NCBI GenBank assembly: GCA_025331445.1
Contig: JAIWNE010000047.1
Span: 1-64,000 of the forward strand
Origin: Blakeslea trispora
Lineage: Eukaryota > Mucoromycota > Mucoromycetes > Mucorales > Choanephoraceae
DNA length: 64,000 nucleotides
Direction of reading: 5' to 3'
This document shows positions 10,312 to 21,709 of this stretch, piece by piece. The position numbers and the translations under genes were made by a program. The notes beneath the pieces are model-generated. The model saw only the letters and a program-made list of their open reading frames with translations, had not been told where the DNA came from and ran no database searches. How positions within the stretch are numbered: position 1 is the first letter of the stretch; the number at the start of each line of letters is the position of its first letter.

Positions 10312-10339
10312 TTTCTGCCTTCACTTCGGCAACATTTGG

Positions 10340-11754
10340 ATTTGACACTCTAATTTCGCCCTCAAAAATAAGAGTCTATTGGCCTAAATTAACTTGGATG
10401 CTTTAGAACAAATGCCAACACAACACACATACTTCCTTTAAAGCAAATAAGTATTTAAGCCCTAACAAACAAATGACTTTGTTTCTAGAGCTACTCTCTA
10501 TTGTCAAAATTCAAAAGGGAGAAAGTCAATTTAAAAAGTCTTTGGATTTCGAGGATTTACACTGACAACTGAGAAGCATCACTCTTAAAAGAAATCAATT
10601 GATTCGAGAATGTCCAAAAACACTTAGGCATAATACCTTCAGATTTAAATACTCCATCTCATAAAGCACGACAATGTTTTAAGTGTCGCGTTAAGAGGAA
10701 ATATTTTTGAAAGATAGGTAGTCTTTCGTTGTTGTGATCTATTTGATAGTTGAAAACATAATGAATATTCTTGGCAGTATTCATGTCAGGCTTCTATACG
10801 GTACTACGATACTTACACTTGAGAATCGCATATACTCTCCGCATTGATTTTCTGTCAAACACATCACTCAAAGTGCCTGTTTTGCACATGTTGCAAATAT
10901 GACTTCTTCATATATACTATCAGCACTAAGTCTTTTTTGCTTAAATGTCAAATTTCTTTTGCTGTTGACTGAACGCTATCTCTAATTGTACTGCTTATCT
11001 GGATCAATCCCTCTTTTACAAACCATGGATGCATTATGTCCTTCTGTTTGCACAATTGTCTAGTGCTGATATCATATTAACTAACTTGCTTCCATCGTAG
11101 TCGTGACAACTCTTCCGATACTTTGTTTTTCTTTTTATCAATGTACCCTTTCGTTTATTTTATATCCATGTACTTACTATGTCTGCTTTTTTTGTCTAAC
11201 TTGTCCATGCATGTTCTCTATCTTATCTTACCTTTTTAAACATTTTGTCGACTTTGGTGATTATGTTGGCATCAAGAACTACCTTTGTTCTCTGGTATAC
11301 TATCATTCTGAGTCTCTTTTCATATCACCATCTCTCTACCACTCTTTCTTTTAAGAAATGCTCTCTACAAGCTTACTTTTCTTGAAAGGTAGTTTGTTTC
11401 ACTCTTATTTTTCTAGTATTCTGATTGATTGATTTTTCAATTTATGAACTATTCTATATTCTACTTTTATATCATCTATTATCTATTTTTGAATCTTTTG
11501 ACTTTCAAAAATCCCACAATCTTTTTCGAATATAGTATATAAAGAGTGATGACAGAATAAAACTCAGTTACTATTTGCCTTCCTTTCTTTCTTATACTGT
11601 AGCAGAAAGGTAACACAAACGCTATGCTGTGTTTAAGTTAAATTTGTAACTTGAATAAAGTATAAATAGGTGCTATTTGTTTGACATTCATCTCGAGAAC
11701 TTTCTTTCCCTCTTGCTCTCCAATTCTCTTAGTATATCTTTATTTTTCTTATCA
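10340..11754. other. Spacer between the DIRS element and the 2282-residue gene
   Basis: About 1.4 kb without a supported gene. The left part may be the displaced right flank of the Fanzor-carrying segment. From about 11100 the plus strand is strongly T-rich, as in promoters of this genome. One open frame there (11103-11354) is a T-run artefact. Confidence 0.5.
11661..11668 (+). promoter_or_regulatory. TATA box of the 2282-residue gene
   Basis: TATAAATA lies 94 bases before the chosen ATG. An in-frame ATG at 11677 is only 9 bases past the box, so it is probably upstream of the transcript start; this favours the ATG at 11755. Confidence 0.55.
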
Positions 11755-14700
11755 ATGCCTTTAGTATCAAACTTGAAGAGGGAATTTGCTATAGCCTCAA
11801 CTGTAGAGGAGCGAGAACGCGTCGTGAAAAGATACGCTGCCTCAAGCACGAACGATGAACTATATTTTCAAGGACTTATCATACTTCAAAAAATATACCA
11901 AGAATTGTCAAAGCGATCTGATCCAAACAAGCTACGCAATCCCAGCCAAACTGAAAAGGATTTGATTGCACAGATGAAGAAGCATCTAAACAAGCTTACT
12001 GTTTTGAATTTTGATTCGGATCGCTTCAACGAATTGAGCACTCGATTCCATTTGCTTATCTACCCGATTGAAACAAACACGTCTATTGAGTTTTTGAAGG
12101 AAGAACTCCAACTGGATTCATTGGATGCTTTGCCACAAAGCATTTCGACCCATTCAGCCAATTCTGTTACACCAAATCACAAGCTGGCTGCGCCATCTGT
12201 CCTCAACCCTCAAATGATTAATGGTCCTATGTTGTTAAGGAAGAACTTGATATTGAATCAAGAGAGCTACATTGAAGGCTTAATCCAGCCTTCAGCTTTC
12301 TCACAGCTGTCATCTTTCTGGGAGGACCTATCCGATTTCACAAGATCCCTTCTGATATGCGAAATCACAAAACATCCTTTTGAACACATCTTTGGTGACA
12401 AAATAATCACATTTCTTGCTAATTATGTTGAAAAGAGCACTTCAATTGATGAAAAAGTGTTGAAAAGACTCTCTTTTCGTATGTTTACGCTTGGTCAAAT
12501 GAATCGCTTATTACAAGCTCTTCCTCAGGTTACAATCTTAATGGATAATTTCATCAACGACTATCTGTTGAAGCTTGCTCCCGAAGAATGCCCCAACTTA
12601 TATAACAGTGCCTTTTGGGATGATGACGAAGACATTATAGGGTCATACCTCGGTCGTTTGCAACACTTTGCTTCAGGACTACCGGAATTCTATCAACCAC
12701 TCAAATCAGCAATCGCTTTTCATCAATTGAGAGTGGATATTGTGAGAAGAGATTTCAACGAAAATCGATTCTTAAAGTAAGGCGTACAAAAAAAAACAGA
12801 GAAAAAGGATCATGTACTGAACATAATTTCTTTTGTTTGGTTAATCTAGGTTTATATCACTTAATGCAAGTACGTCTTCTAAATTTGATGTGTCTTCTCA
12901 GTTTCCGCAATTGGCTGTCAGAAATCTGTTCCAAAATAGACAAGGAACAACACAGTCTCCAAGATTGGTTATTCCTTTTATGGGGTCATGCGATATATCT
13001 AAGAAGGATCGAGACAACATTGTTCAAGAATACTTGATTGGTCTTGTTGAACAAAACAAGCTCACTAAAACTGTAGAGGAGTTGGGAAGTTACCTCGATT
13101 ATACCAACTTTATCAAGCCACTTTACGCCTATGTCATGCTAACTACCTCACCTACTGTTGATAATTCGTGGATTTCAATGCTAGGTGATTCATCTTACCA
13201 ACAGTTAATTACAGAAAGAATGGTGACTTTTGCTCCACAAACGTTGCACCACTCTGTCAAGCGTAAACCTTGGGACCCTATTACGCTCTCGGTTCGTACA
13301 AAAAACATAAAGCAGCTGACTGTCCGCGTATACGAAATTGATAGTGAAAACTACAGACGTTTTTCACTTAATTCTAAAGCAGATAATCAAATTGAACTTG
13401 AGGGTATTCTGCCTACATTCGAAAAAGAGGTAGACTTTTCCAACGAATCTTCCTTAACAATCAAAACAACTTCATTCACGTTTGGTGGACAAAACGGCAT
13501 TGCTCCTGAAATCTTCAAAGGTCGTGGTATATGGGTCATAGAGTTTGTTGGAGGCGAAAATCAATGCCGAACCATTGTTCAAAAAGGCTATTTGAGACAT
13601 GTTATACAGGAGACGGTAGCCGGTCATGTTTTGCGCATCATTGATGAAGAAAACGCTGTTGTTGAAAATGCAAAAGTTTGGTACAACAATCGATACTATG
13701 AGGTAAGATGCTCTTTCTTTTTTCAACAATAGAAACAAACTGCTCATTTATACAGGTTGATGAATCCAAGAATATTATTATACCTTATCTACAAGGTGAA
13801 AAGAAGAAGCAAGATGGCAAGATTATGCTTATTTCATGTGATGACGGCTTTAGTGAATCAGTCTCTTTTGTTCACTTGAAAGAAGAGTTGCGACTAGACG
13901 CTAACTTTTATGTCAATTCCGAGATGGTTTATCCAAACAAAAAGGCATCTGTTGTTGTCTTGCCTAAGTTGACTCTCAATGGAACTTCAGTTCCTCTTTC
14001 TTTACTGGAACAACCATCACTTACTATAGATGTTAGTAGCTCAGATTCGGCTAAACACAGTATTGTCTGTCAAAACGTTGGAAAAGACTTGAGTACGATA
14101 TATTATGAATTCATGGCACCAGACCAATGTAAGCTATATATATATAGATAACTTTTTTTTAGCATCTTTTTATTGTGTTTAACCTTAAAAACATCGTGTT
14201 AGTGCATTCACTTCATTTTCATTTCAGGGCCAAAGCTTACAAAATGGATGGCACTCTTGAATCTTTTCATAAGGAACATACAATCAATTATAACTCAGTA
14301 TCATGTAGAACCGGGCTACCTGCTGGTGTACATCTGACCAAAACGAAGGAAGGAAACTATGTGCTAAATGCATTTGGAAAAAACGGCGAAGCCAAGAGTG
14401 ACTATGAGATCTCTCTTAGATTTAAGCATGCTTTTCTAAAAGACTCAATTTGTGTCCCTATGAAGACAAGTGCAGAGGGTCTTATCAATCTAGGACAACT
14501 CGAGGATATTTGTTATTTTGAATACTATAATCAGTTTGGCACTCAAAAACAATGGCAGCTTCAAAACAATGAAGATGTTACTATACCTAAAGCTATAGTT
14601 GTTCCTGTCCATACGGAATTTAAGATACCTTGTACACCCAGTCAAGTAAAATTCGGGTGTGCTCTTTATCGCCTTGGTTACAACAGGTACAGTTGGAGGG

Positions 14701-17700
14701 GGGAGGGGACCTCTTGTTGCGAGTTGTGTGGAATGTAATAATCAAACTTCTTCTTGTTAGTACTCTAATTGAAGATGTAACAGCATGTGTACAAAAAACC
14801 AATTCTTACTTGGAGGTTAAAGAACTATCAGTGGGCAACTATGTTTTTCATCTTTATGGAGCTGACGGAAAAACACATAAAGTCATCTGCAGAATTGTTA
14901 ATAGCCATACCAAGTTGGAAGGCCGCTTTTGGACTGGTTGGATTGTTGATGATAAATATTTTGGAAAGTTTGATGCTGACATCCTGAAGAGGCCATTGAT
15001 GATCTCAAAGATTAAACATGATAGTGGAAAGGTGGAAGTTCAAATAAAAGGCAACTCTACAAAGACTTATGTTGTTGCAACTGTCAGTACATTTTTTCCA
15101 ACTTCGCAGGATTCTCTGGTTTATAAGCTCTTGAGTAATCATCACTTGAATATGCCATCACTTCAAAAAGCCAAGTTCTCCTATTCACAGTCTATTTTCT
15201 TGAATGACAGACGCATAAGCGATGAATATCAATACATACTCAACAGATCCAAATCTGAAAAATATGTAGGAAGTAATCTGACTAAACCAAGCTTACTCTT
15301 GTATCCTAAGGTAAGAAAAAAATGTTTGAGACAAGACACTTGGTTTTTAACATGTGCACTTTAGAAAATTAGAGATACAGTAACAAACACAAAATATCTG
15401 TGTACCAGGCATTCGCTAAAAGACCACAATTCAGATAATCTTCAACGTCCTTCTTACAACTCCAAATTCAAATCATCGAGAAGCCAAAGTTTTGGTGCTT
15501 CCAAAAAGATGGCTTACTCACATGACCTTACCGACACAATAGATACAAGCTTGGCGTTTCTGAATCATCATATGTCTACTGTTGCTGTTCGGGTTGATGC
15601 TAAAGAAGATACTGTTATATTCGATCTAGATCAGCTAGGACCTGATGGTCGCCTCTTACAATTTGCTGTCATTTCAGATGATCAGTTTGTGTCTAAGCAG
15701 ATTGATCTGTTACATACAGATATGTTGCACAAAAAAGATCTTCGACAGCCTGATTCAGCAAATAAGCCCTTGGTCAGGGCCAGAGCCGTCAAAAGTCTGA
15801 TGCCTGCCGAAACACTGGCCATAAACACACGTGAATTTGCGGTTATTGATAGCTTTGAAAAGTTGTTTGACACAATTCAAATCGTTTCAGGTGCTGGAAA
15901 GATACTTGTTGATGAATTTGAATTTCTCAGATCTTGGCCAACTCTCAGTTTAGAAAAGAAGCTGAAAATTCACGAGGAAAAAGTATGCCATGAACTAAAC
16001 CTATGGCTAAAGAAAAAAGATGTACAGTTTTTCAACACTTATGTTAAGCCTGTTATCAAGAGCAAAATACAAAAGTCATTTATGGACTGCTATTTGCTTG
16101 ATGAAGACCTCACACCTTATTGCCGCAACCTCTATGATCTAGAAAAACTAAATGTGGCAGAAAAGGCTTTGTTGGCATCTGTTAAGCCTGATGCAATTTT
16201 GGAAGCGACATTGAGAAATTTCAAAGACAATTTCGATAACAAGCAGCTCAACTATCAATTCAACAGTATATTTGAATCAGTTCTTGCTGGAAACAGTTCT
16301 TCAAACGACACAATTGACAATGAAGGCTTCGATGGTAATTCAAACACACAAGAAATAGCTAGTTTCTTAAGCGCATCAAATCCATCTTCTCAAATGCATG
16401 CTCCCTTATCAAGATCTCTCTTCTCAGCTGCACCACCTGTTGCTTTTGGATCCGCTCGTCCTTCAGGACTATTTGGCAATGCAGTAGCAGGTTCTTCATC
16501 TAATGTAATAGTCAGTACCGAACAAGATAACAACGAAGAGGTGCCTCAAGCCACATCCGATGAAAACAATGTCGAAGAAAGTGAATCGAACGAAGATGAT
16601 ACTCTCTTAGAACTACGAAAGAGATCGCTTCAGAAATCGAAGAAATCTTACAAATTTGTTGAAAAGACATCTGAATGGAAAGATGCAACATATTATGATG
16701 AGGATACCAGCTTTCAACTGAAGCAGTTCTGGATCGATTACCTTGAAAGCGTTCGTAACAATGCAGTATGCTTTTTGCCAGAAAGCTTTATGTCTACACT
16801 TGATAATTTGCAAGAAATATTTTATGTCCTGAGCCTAATGGATTTACCTTTTGCGTCTCAAACAGATTGGAAGATCGAATCAGCAAGCCTTAATCAGAAT
16901 GATGACAGCCTTGATCATGAAGTTAACATCTATACCTATTGTCAGCCTGTAATTGTTTTTTATCGTACTCTGGTGCAAAGCGAACTGAAGAGCGACGATA
17001 ACAACAAAGGACTGATACTTGCTCAAGAATTCTTTGTGTTGGATAACTTTGCAGCTATTGATTCTGAAGAATGTATCAAATTCGATCCTTCTACTCAAAG
17101 TCTCTTACCTCAAGTTGAATATGGACAGCACTTAACAATCACAAATATTACTTGTAAGCCAATAGACTGCCAAGTCACTTTCCAGGTCCCTACCGGTGCA
17201 GTGCCTGTTCAGACATCATCCCATTGCAAGTCGCAAGCAATTAGAATTGAAGCGTATTCTACATGGCATGAAATTGCCAGCATCTTTTACTTTCCCATTC
17301 CAGGCGAATATGCAACTGTGCCTGTCACCATTGCTTCTGCTTCTGGTGATTCATTTTTAGGAGCACTGGCCTCTGCCCCTATTCGGGTTGTTGAAACTAC
17401 AGAATCTATGCTAGACCAGACTGATGCGACCAACACAATGTCAGTCTCTTGGTCAAGCTTAGCTGCTCGCGGTTCTGACGAAAGTGTGTTAGCATATGTT
17501 GACTCTTACCGAAAGTTGCATAAGCTAGATCTACATTTGATTGGTTGGCGTATGGCTAACAGAGAATTTGCCAGAAAGATATTTGGCATCTTGGCCAATC
17601 GTCAATATCATTGTTACCTTTTGGGAATTTATGCCGTTCAGCATCGTTTTGATGATGTTATCTGTGATCTGATTCACTTTTCAGACTCTAATATTATGGA

Positions 17701-18964
17701 TAGCCTTGGGAAAGTCTTTGAGTCACCTTTGATTACAAAAAATGATTTGGTAGATTTTAAGCTAAACATTCTTGACTACTATCCTTTACTAAATGCAAGA
17801 GCGCATCCATTCCAATCAAGCACCCATGAAATACTTAATCAGGAGTTCTATGAGCAGTACGATGCCTTCCTTGAATATCTCTCATTGAAAAACACTCGTC
17901 TCACAGTTCCAGATCTTATCACTCTTACGATTTACTTATTACTGCAAGATCATATCAGTGAAGCTCAAACAATCCTCTCTCGAGTCCCATCAGGTAGCGA
18001 AGAAAGTACTGATTGTCAAGTTCAGATAGACTATTTGAATGCCTATTTAAAAACTCGTATGCCTATTGACGGAGATCAATACCAGATGCAACAACTTGAC
18101 CTTCAACCAATCAAAGACATTGCACAAAAGTACAAAGATTTTGGTGCCTTAAGATGGCGCAACATGTTTTCAAGCTTGTATGATTTTGTGTGCGAAGTAG
18201 AGCGAGGAGAACTCTTAATATCTACTGACTCTTCAAGCAACCTATCTGTACAGTCCGAGCCACTTCTTGAATTTAACATTGATCATCAACAAAAAGAGCT
18301 AGTCGTTCAATATGCTAATGTTAAGACTATTGATGTCAAATTTTATGAAATGAACATTGAAGCCATGTTTTCAAGCAACCCATTCATGAATCCAACTAGC
18401 CGTGCTTCAAAGCTTGAGACAAGCTTTACCTGGACTAAGCCCAGTCATTCGATCTCTATAGAACTTCCAGAACAAAGCAAAAATCCTGTGTCTCAAGATC
18501 AAGATGACTTTGAAATGATTGGCATCGGACAGACTAGTTTCCTCCAGACGACAGAGATTCCGTTCGACAATGTCAACAAAAACCTCTTTATTGAAATTGC
18601 AGGTGGCGACATCAAACGTTATCAAGTGCATTATGCAAATAAGATGCATGTGCATATCTCTGAATCACTCGGTATCGTTCGGGTCATGAGTCAAGAAACA
18701 AAACGTCCTTTAGCAGGAGCTTATGTTAAAGTTTATGTTCGCTTAAAGCAATGGGGAGGTGTCCAGTTCTGGAAGGATGGTTATACAGGTCTTAATGGTG
18801 TTTTCGATTATATTAGTGTAACCAGTGGAAACATTTTAATAAGCAAACAAGAATCCGACTTGAAAGCCATCATGCAAGACAGAGTTGACAAGCTTAGTAT
18901 TCTTGTTCTTAGTGAGGAAGATGGCGCTCTTGTCAAAGAAGCCTATCCTCCCTATAGTGCCTAA
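11755..18964 (+). CDS. Very large conserved protein of unknown function (2282 residues)
   Basis: Six exons: 11755-12776, 12850-13702, 13756-14128, 14236-14686, 14761-15310 and 15365-18964. The phases agree only if exon 4 begins after the AG at 14234-14235; the nearer AG at 14226-14227 shifts the frame into an early stop. The start at 11755 is chosen because of the TATA box. The N-terminal ~500 residues look helical. The middle holds beta-rich segments, and residues around 1400-1500 are acidic and Ser-rich. The last ~110 residues (RPLAGAYVKVYVR, FWKDGYTGLNGVFDY, ILVLSEEDGALV) form a beta-sandwich-like module that I recall from large bacterial and protist proteins related to alpha-2-macroglobulin. 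That likeness is from memory and weak. No signal peptide or membrane segment is evident, so a cytosolic protein is likely. Function unknown. Confidence 0.85.
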
Positions 18965-19380
18965 TTCATAAATAGTGATTCATTGTTATCCTAAATAAAT
19001 TGATACAACAGCTTTAGCCCACCTACAAGTGATAAAACAAAGAGACTTTTGATTTGAGTAGAGTTAATCTCACTTATTTAGCACTATCAACATCAGTCAG
19101 TGTACAAATATATTACTGTATACTAAATGTATGTACTATAGAGTAGATCCTGGTTCTTCATCATTATAAGCATGCTTGCTAAAAGAAAAAGAAAAGTACT
19201 TTTTAATCTATTTTGGCTTGATACGAGAATTTTGCCATTTTGACGGTTAAAATCAAAGCATAGTATGGGCATTGATATATCAAGTTAAAAGAATGGATCG
19301 ACTCTTTCGGAGTTGATACTACTTTTGTTCTTGTAACGCCCAGAACTATATTTAATTTCTTTTTTTTTCACTTTCTTTTA
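18965..19380. other. Spacer
   Basis: 416 bases holding the 3' untranslated region of the large gene and the promoter of the next small gene. Nothing else was seen. Confidence 0.5.
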
Positions 19381-19844
19381 ATGTCTTCCTCTATATCGAC
19401 ACTACAACCAGACTTGTTTCGCATACAATTAACAGCCAAAGTCCTTGAACATGTCCTTTCAATAGAGGCAACGCATGAAAGTTGTACGTCCGAACATAAA
19501 CAAAAATAAATAAAGTATATTTCTTTTTTCTAATAATCATTAGCTAAAGCAACAATGACTGTAAATGAGTATCTTATTGGCAATGAGACTGGCTGTGTTG
19601 CCCTGAGTACAAGTCAAGGTATTGCATTGCGTCCAAGATAATAGAGAATACGTTATGAACAAATATGATTGTTGTAGACTTAAAAGTTGATACTGTATAT
19701 CGTATCTGCGATGCATATACCCAAACAACAGAAGGTTACTTACGCGTCTATTCAGAAAGAATAGAGCAATCTGCTTTACCAATAGAAACAGTTGATACAG
19801 AAAACAACATATCTCTCGTATTTCTAGAGCGAAAGATCCAATAA
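19381..19844 (+). CDS. Small OB-fold-like protein (SOSS-B/ssDNA-binding type, tentative)
   Basis: Three exons, 19381-19483, 19544-19618 and 19678-19844, give 114 residues; each exon is too short to stand out alone. The introns are 60 and 59 bases, with GTACGT...ATTAG and GTATTG...TGTAG ends, and all phases fit. The product has an alternating beta pattern: LFRIQLTAKVLEHVLSI, then TMTVNEYLIGNETGCVALST, then EGYLRVYSER. The segment NETGCVAL resembles the (D/N)-x-TG strand of OB folds such as SOSS complex subunit B, which binds single-stranded DNA. Identification rests on this pattern alone. The gene lies between the 2282-residue gene and ferrochelatase, all on the plus strand. Confidence 0.65.
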
Positions 19845-20256
19845 ATTCAGAATTTATTATGTATGACGCCATAAGGCACAGTCAGTTTTACTTTTTTACT
19901 TTGTAGAAAAAAGAATTTATTGCACTTATGCTCCATGAATATTCTTCAACTTGAGCAGACTAGGTCCAGCGCAAAACTCGTCACTGCGTCTTTTATTGCA
20001 CGAAATAAGAACTCCCTTTTTTGTTTACATACTTGAAGCCTTGTACGATATCATAAATAGGACCTTGGAAAGTGACATTTAAAGTCATATCGGATAATCG
20101 ACGATCGTGTTTAAAAGTGATTTTGACATGATTGGCGGTCCATGTATTTTTCCAAAAAAGCATGTATATATTTTTTGTTTTTTCCTATTTTTCTTCTTTT
20201 CTCTTCTAACTTTTTCTTAAATTTCCCTCTTTCCCAACTCTTTTTTAATCAATAAA
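19845..20256. other. Spacer, ferrochelatase promoter region
   Basis: 412 bases, T-rich near the right end, with no reading frame of interest. Confidence 0.5.
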
Positions 20257-21588
20257 ATGTTCATGCATTTGGCAAGGAATACAGGTAAGCAGGATATAAC
20301 CTTTTTATATAGCTATGTAGGCTAATGCCCCACTTTCTTTAGCTAGACAAGCACGTCCTGACCATATTCTTAGGAGTGTCATTACTTCGCATTACCGCAG
20401 TCTTGCAACTGAAGCAGCTAAAAAAGCGTAAGTAAAAACAGTCAGAGAGAGAAAGACAAAAAGGCTGTAAACTATCCAATGGTATGTACTTACACGTCCT
20501 ATCATGTATATATTAGACCTACTGCAATCCTGTTGACCAACATGGGCGGACCAGAGAAATTGGATGATGTATATGGATTCCTTCATAACCTTTTCTCTGA
20601 CAGAGACTTGATGCAGCTTCCTATGCAAAAGCATGCTGCCAAGTTCATTGCGACCAGACGTACCCCTAAAATCAAGGAACAATATGATGCCATTGGTGGC
20701 GGCTCACCCATTCTCAAATGGACTCGTATTCAAGGTGAAGCCATGGAAAAGATCCTGAATCAAATTTCTCCAGACACAGCACCTCATAAACATTACATTG
20801 CTTTCCGTTACGTCGAACCATCCACACAAACAGCTTTGCAGCAAATGAAGGCTGATGGTGTTGAACGGGCTGTCGTCTTTACCCAATACCCTCAATACTC
20901 TTGCTCAACCACAGGCAGTAGTTTCAATGAGCTCTACCGTCGTATTCAGGAAATAGAAGGCATGGATAAGATAAAGTGGAGTATGATTGATCGCTGGCCT
21001 ACTCATCCAGGCTTTATTGAGGCAGTGACAAAAAAGATTGAACAAAAGTTGGCCGAGTACACACCTGAAGAGCGTAAGGATGCAGTCATCATGTTCTCTG
21101 CTCATTCATTGCCTATGTCTGTTGTAAACCGTGGTGATCCTTATCCCGCTGAAGTAGCTGCTACAGTCGATCATGTCATGAAGCGACTTGGCAACCAATA
21201 TCCTTATCGTCTCTGTTGGCAGTCACAAGTAGGTCCCAAAGCTTGGTTAGGACCTCAGACAACAGATGCATTAAAGGGATTTGCCAAACATGGACGAAAG
21301 AACTTGGTAGTTGTCCCTATTGCCTTTACCAGCGATCACATTGAAACCCTTTTTGAACTGGATATCGAGTATGGGTCAGAGGCTAAGGAGCTTGGCTTGA
21401 CTGGGTTCAAGCGTGTAGATGCTCTGAATGATGAGCCTTTGTTTACTCAAGCTATGGCAGATATCGTCAAAGAACATTTAGACAACGACCAAGCCATTAG
21501 TAACCAATGGCCACTTCGTTGTCCTGATTGTACCACTGAAACATGTGGAAAGGCTCGCGAATATTTCATTCAACAACAAAACAATTAA
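20257..21588 (+). CDS. HEM15: Ferrochelatase, mitochondrial
   Basis: Three exons, 20257-20284, 20343-20427 and 20517-21588, give 394 residues. The enzyme inserts Fe2+ into protoporphyrin IX, the last step of haem synthesis, at the inner mitochondrial membrane. Exons 1 and 2 encode an Arg/Ser-rich presequence with few acids. The mature part opens with TAILLTNMGGP. The active-site histidine lies in FSAHSLPMSVVNRGDPY. Four cysteines match the [2Fe-2S] ligands of animal ferrochelatase: one in QYPQYSCSTTG and three in the C-terminal CPDCTTETC (C-x2-C-x4-C). The budding-yeast enzyme lacks this cluster. The length is normal for the family. Confidence 0.96.
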
Positions 21589-21709
21589 AAGCATGTACAT
21601 AGATAAAGTAATTAGTTCTTGAAACAAACAATTCTCTTCTTCTTTCTTTTTTAAAGATATTGTAGTGTATTATATTTATTTAACAATAAAAGGTGAGGGG
21701 GCAGATATC

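Larger units (their letters stand above)
6011..10339 (+). mobile_element. Full-length DIRS-type tyrosine-recombinase retrotransposon
   Basis: The element has every structural mark of the DIRS order. There are 85-bp perfect inverted terminal repeats (6061-6145 and 10227-10311) with unequal outer extensions. An internal complementary region at 10015-10110 is the reverse complement of the left outer end joined to the right outer end, so it records the circular junction. There are three long frames for Gag, RT/RNase H with an extra C-terminal domain, and a tyrosine recombinase; all are open. Such elements make circular cDNA by using the complementary region as a bridge and insert by recombination without target duplication. 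The base ATT at the left edge is also found just right of the element, so the exact end is ambiguous by three bases. Perfect repeats and open frames point to a recent, possibly competent copy. Confidence 0.92.

Noticed and set aside
532..10800. Terminal inverted repeats or target duplications bounding a Fanzor-carrying transposon
   Set aside because: The flanks 700-1330 and 5822-6010 plus 10340-10950 were compared by eye in both orientations; only matches of a few bases were seen.
11103..11354. 83-codon open frame starting with GTG
   Set aside because: T-rich promoter DNA that reads as Phe/Leu/Ser/Cys; no ATG and no family.
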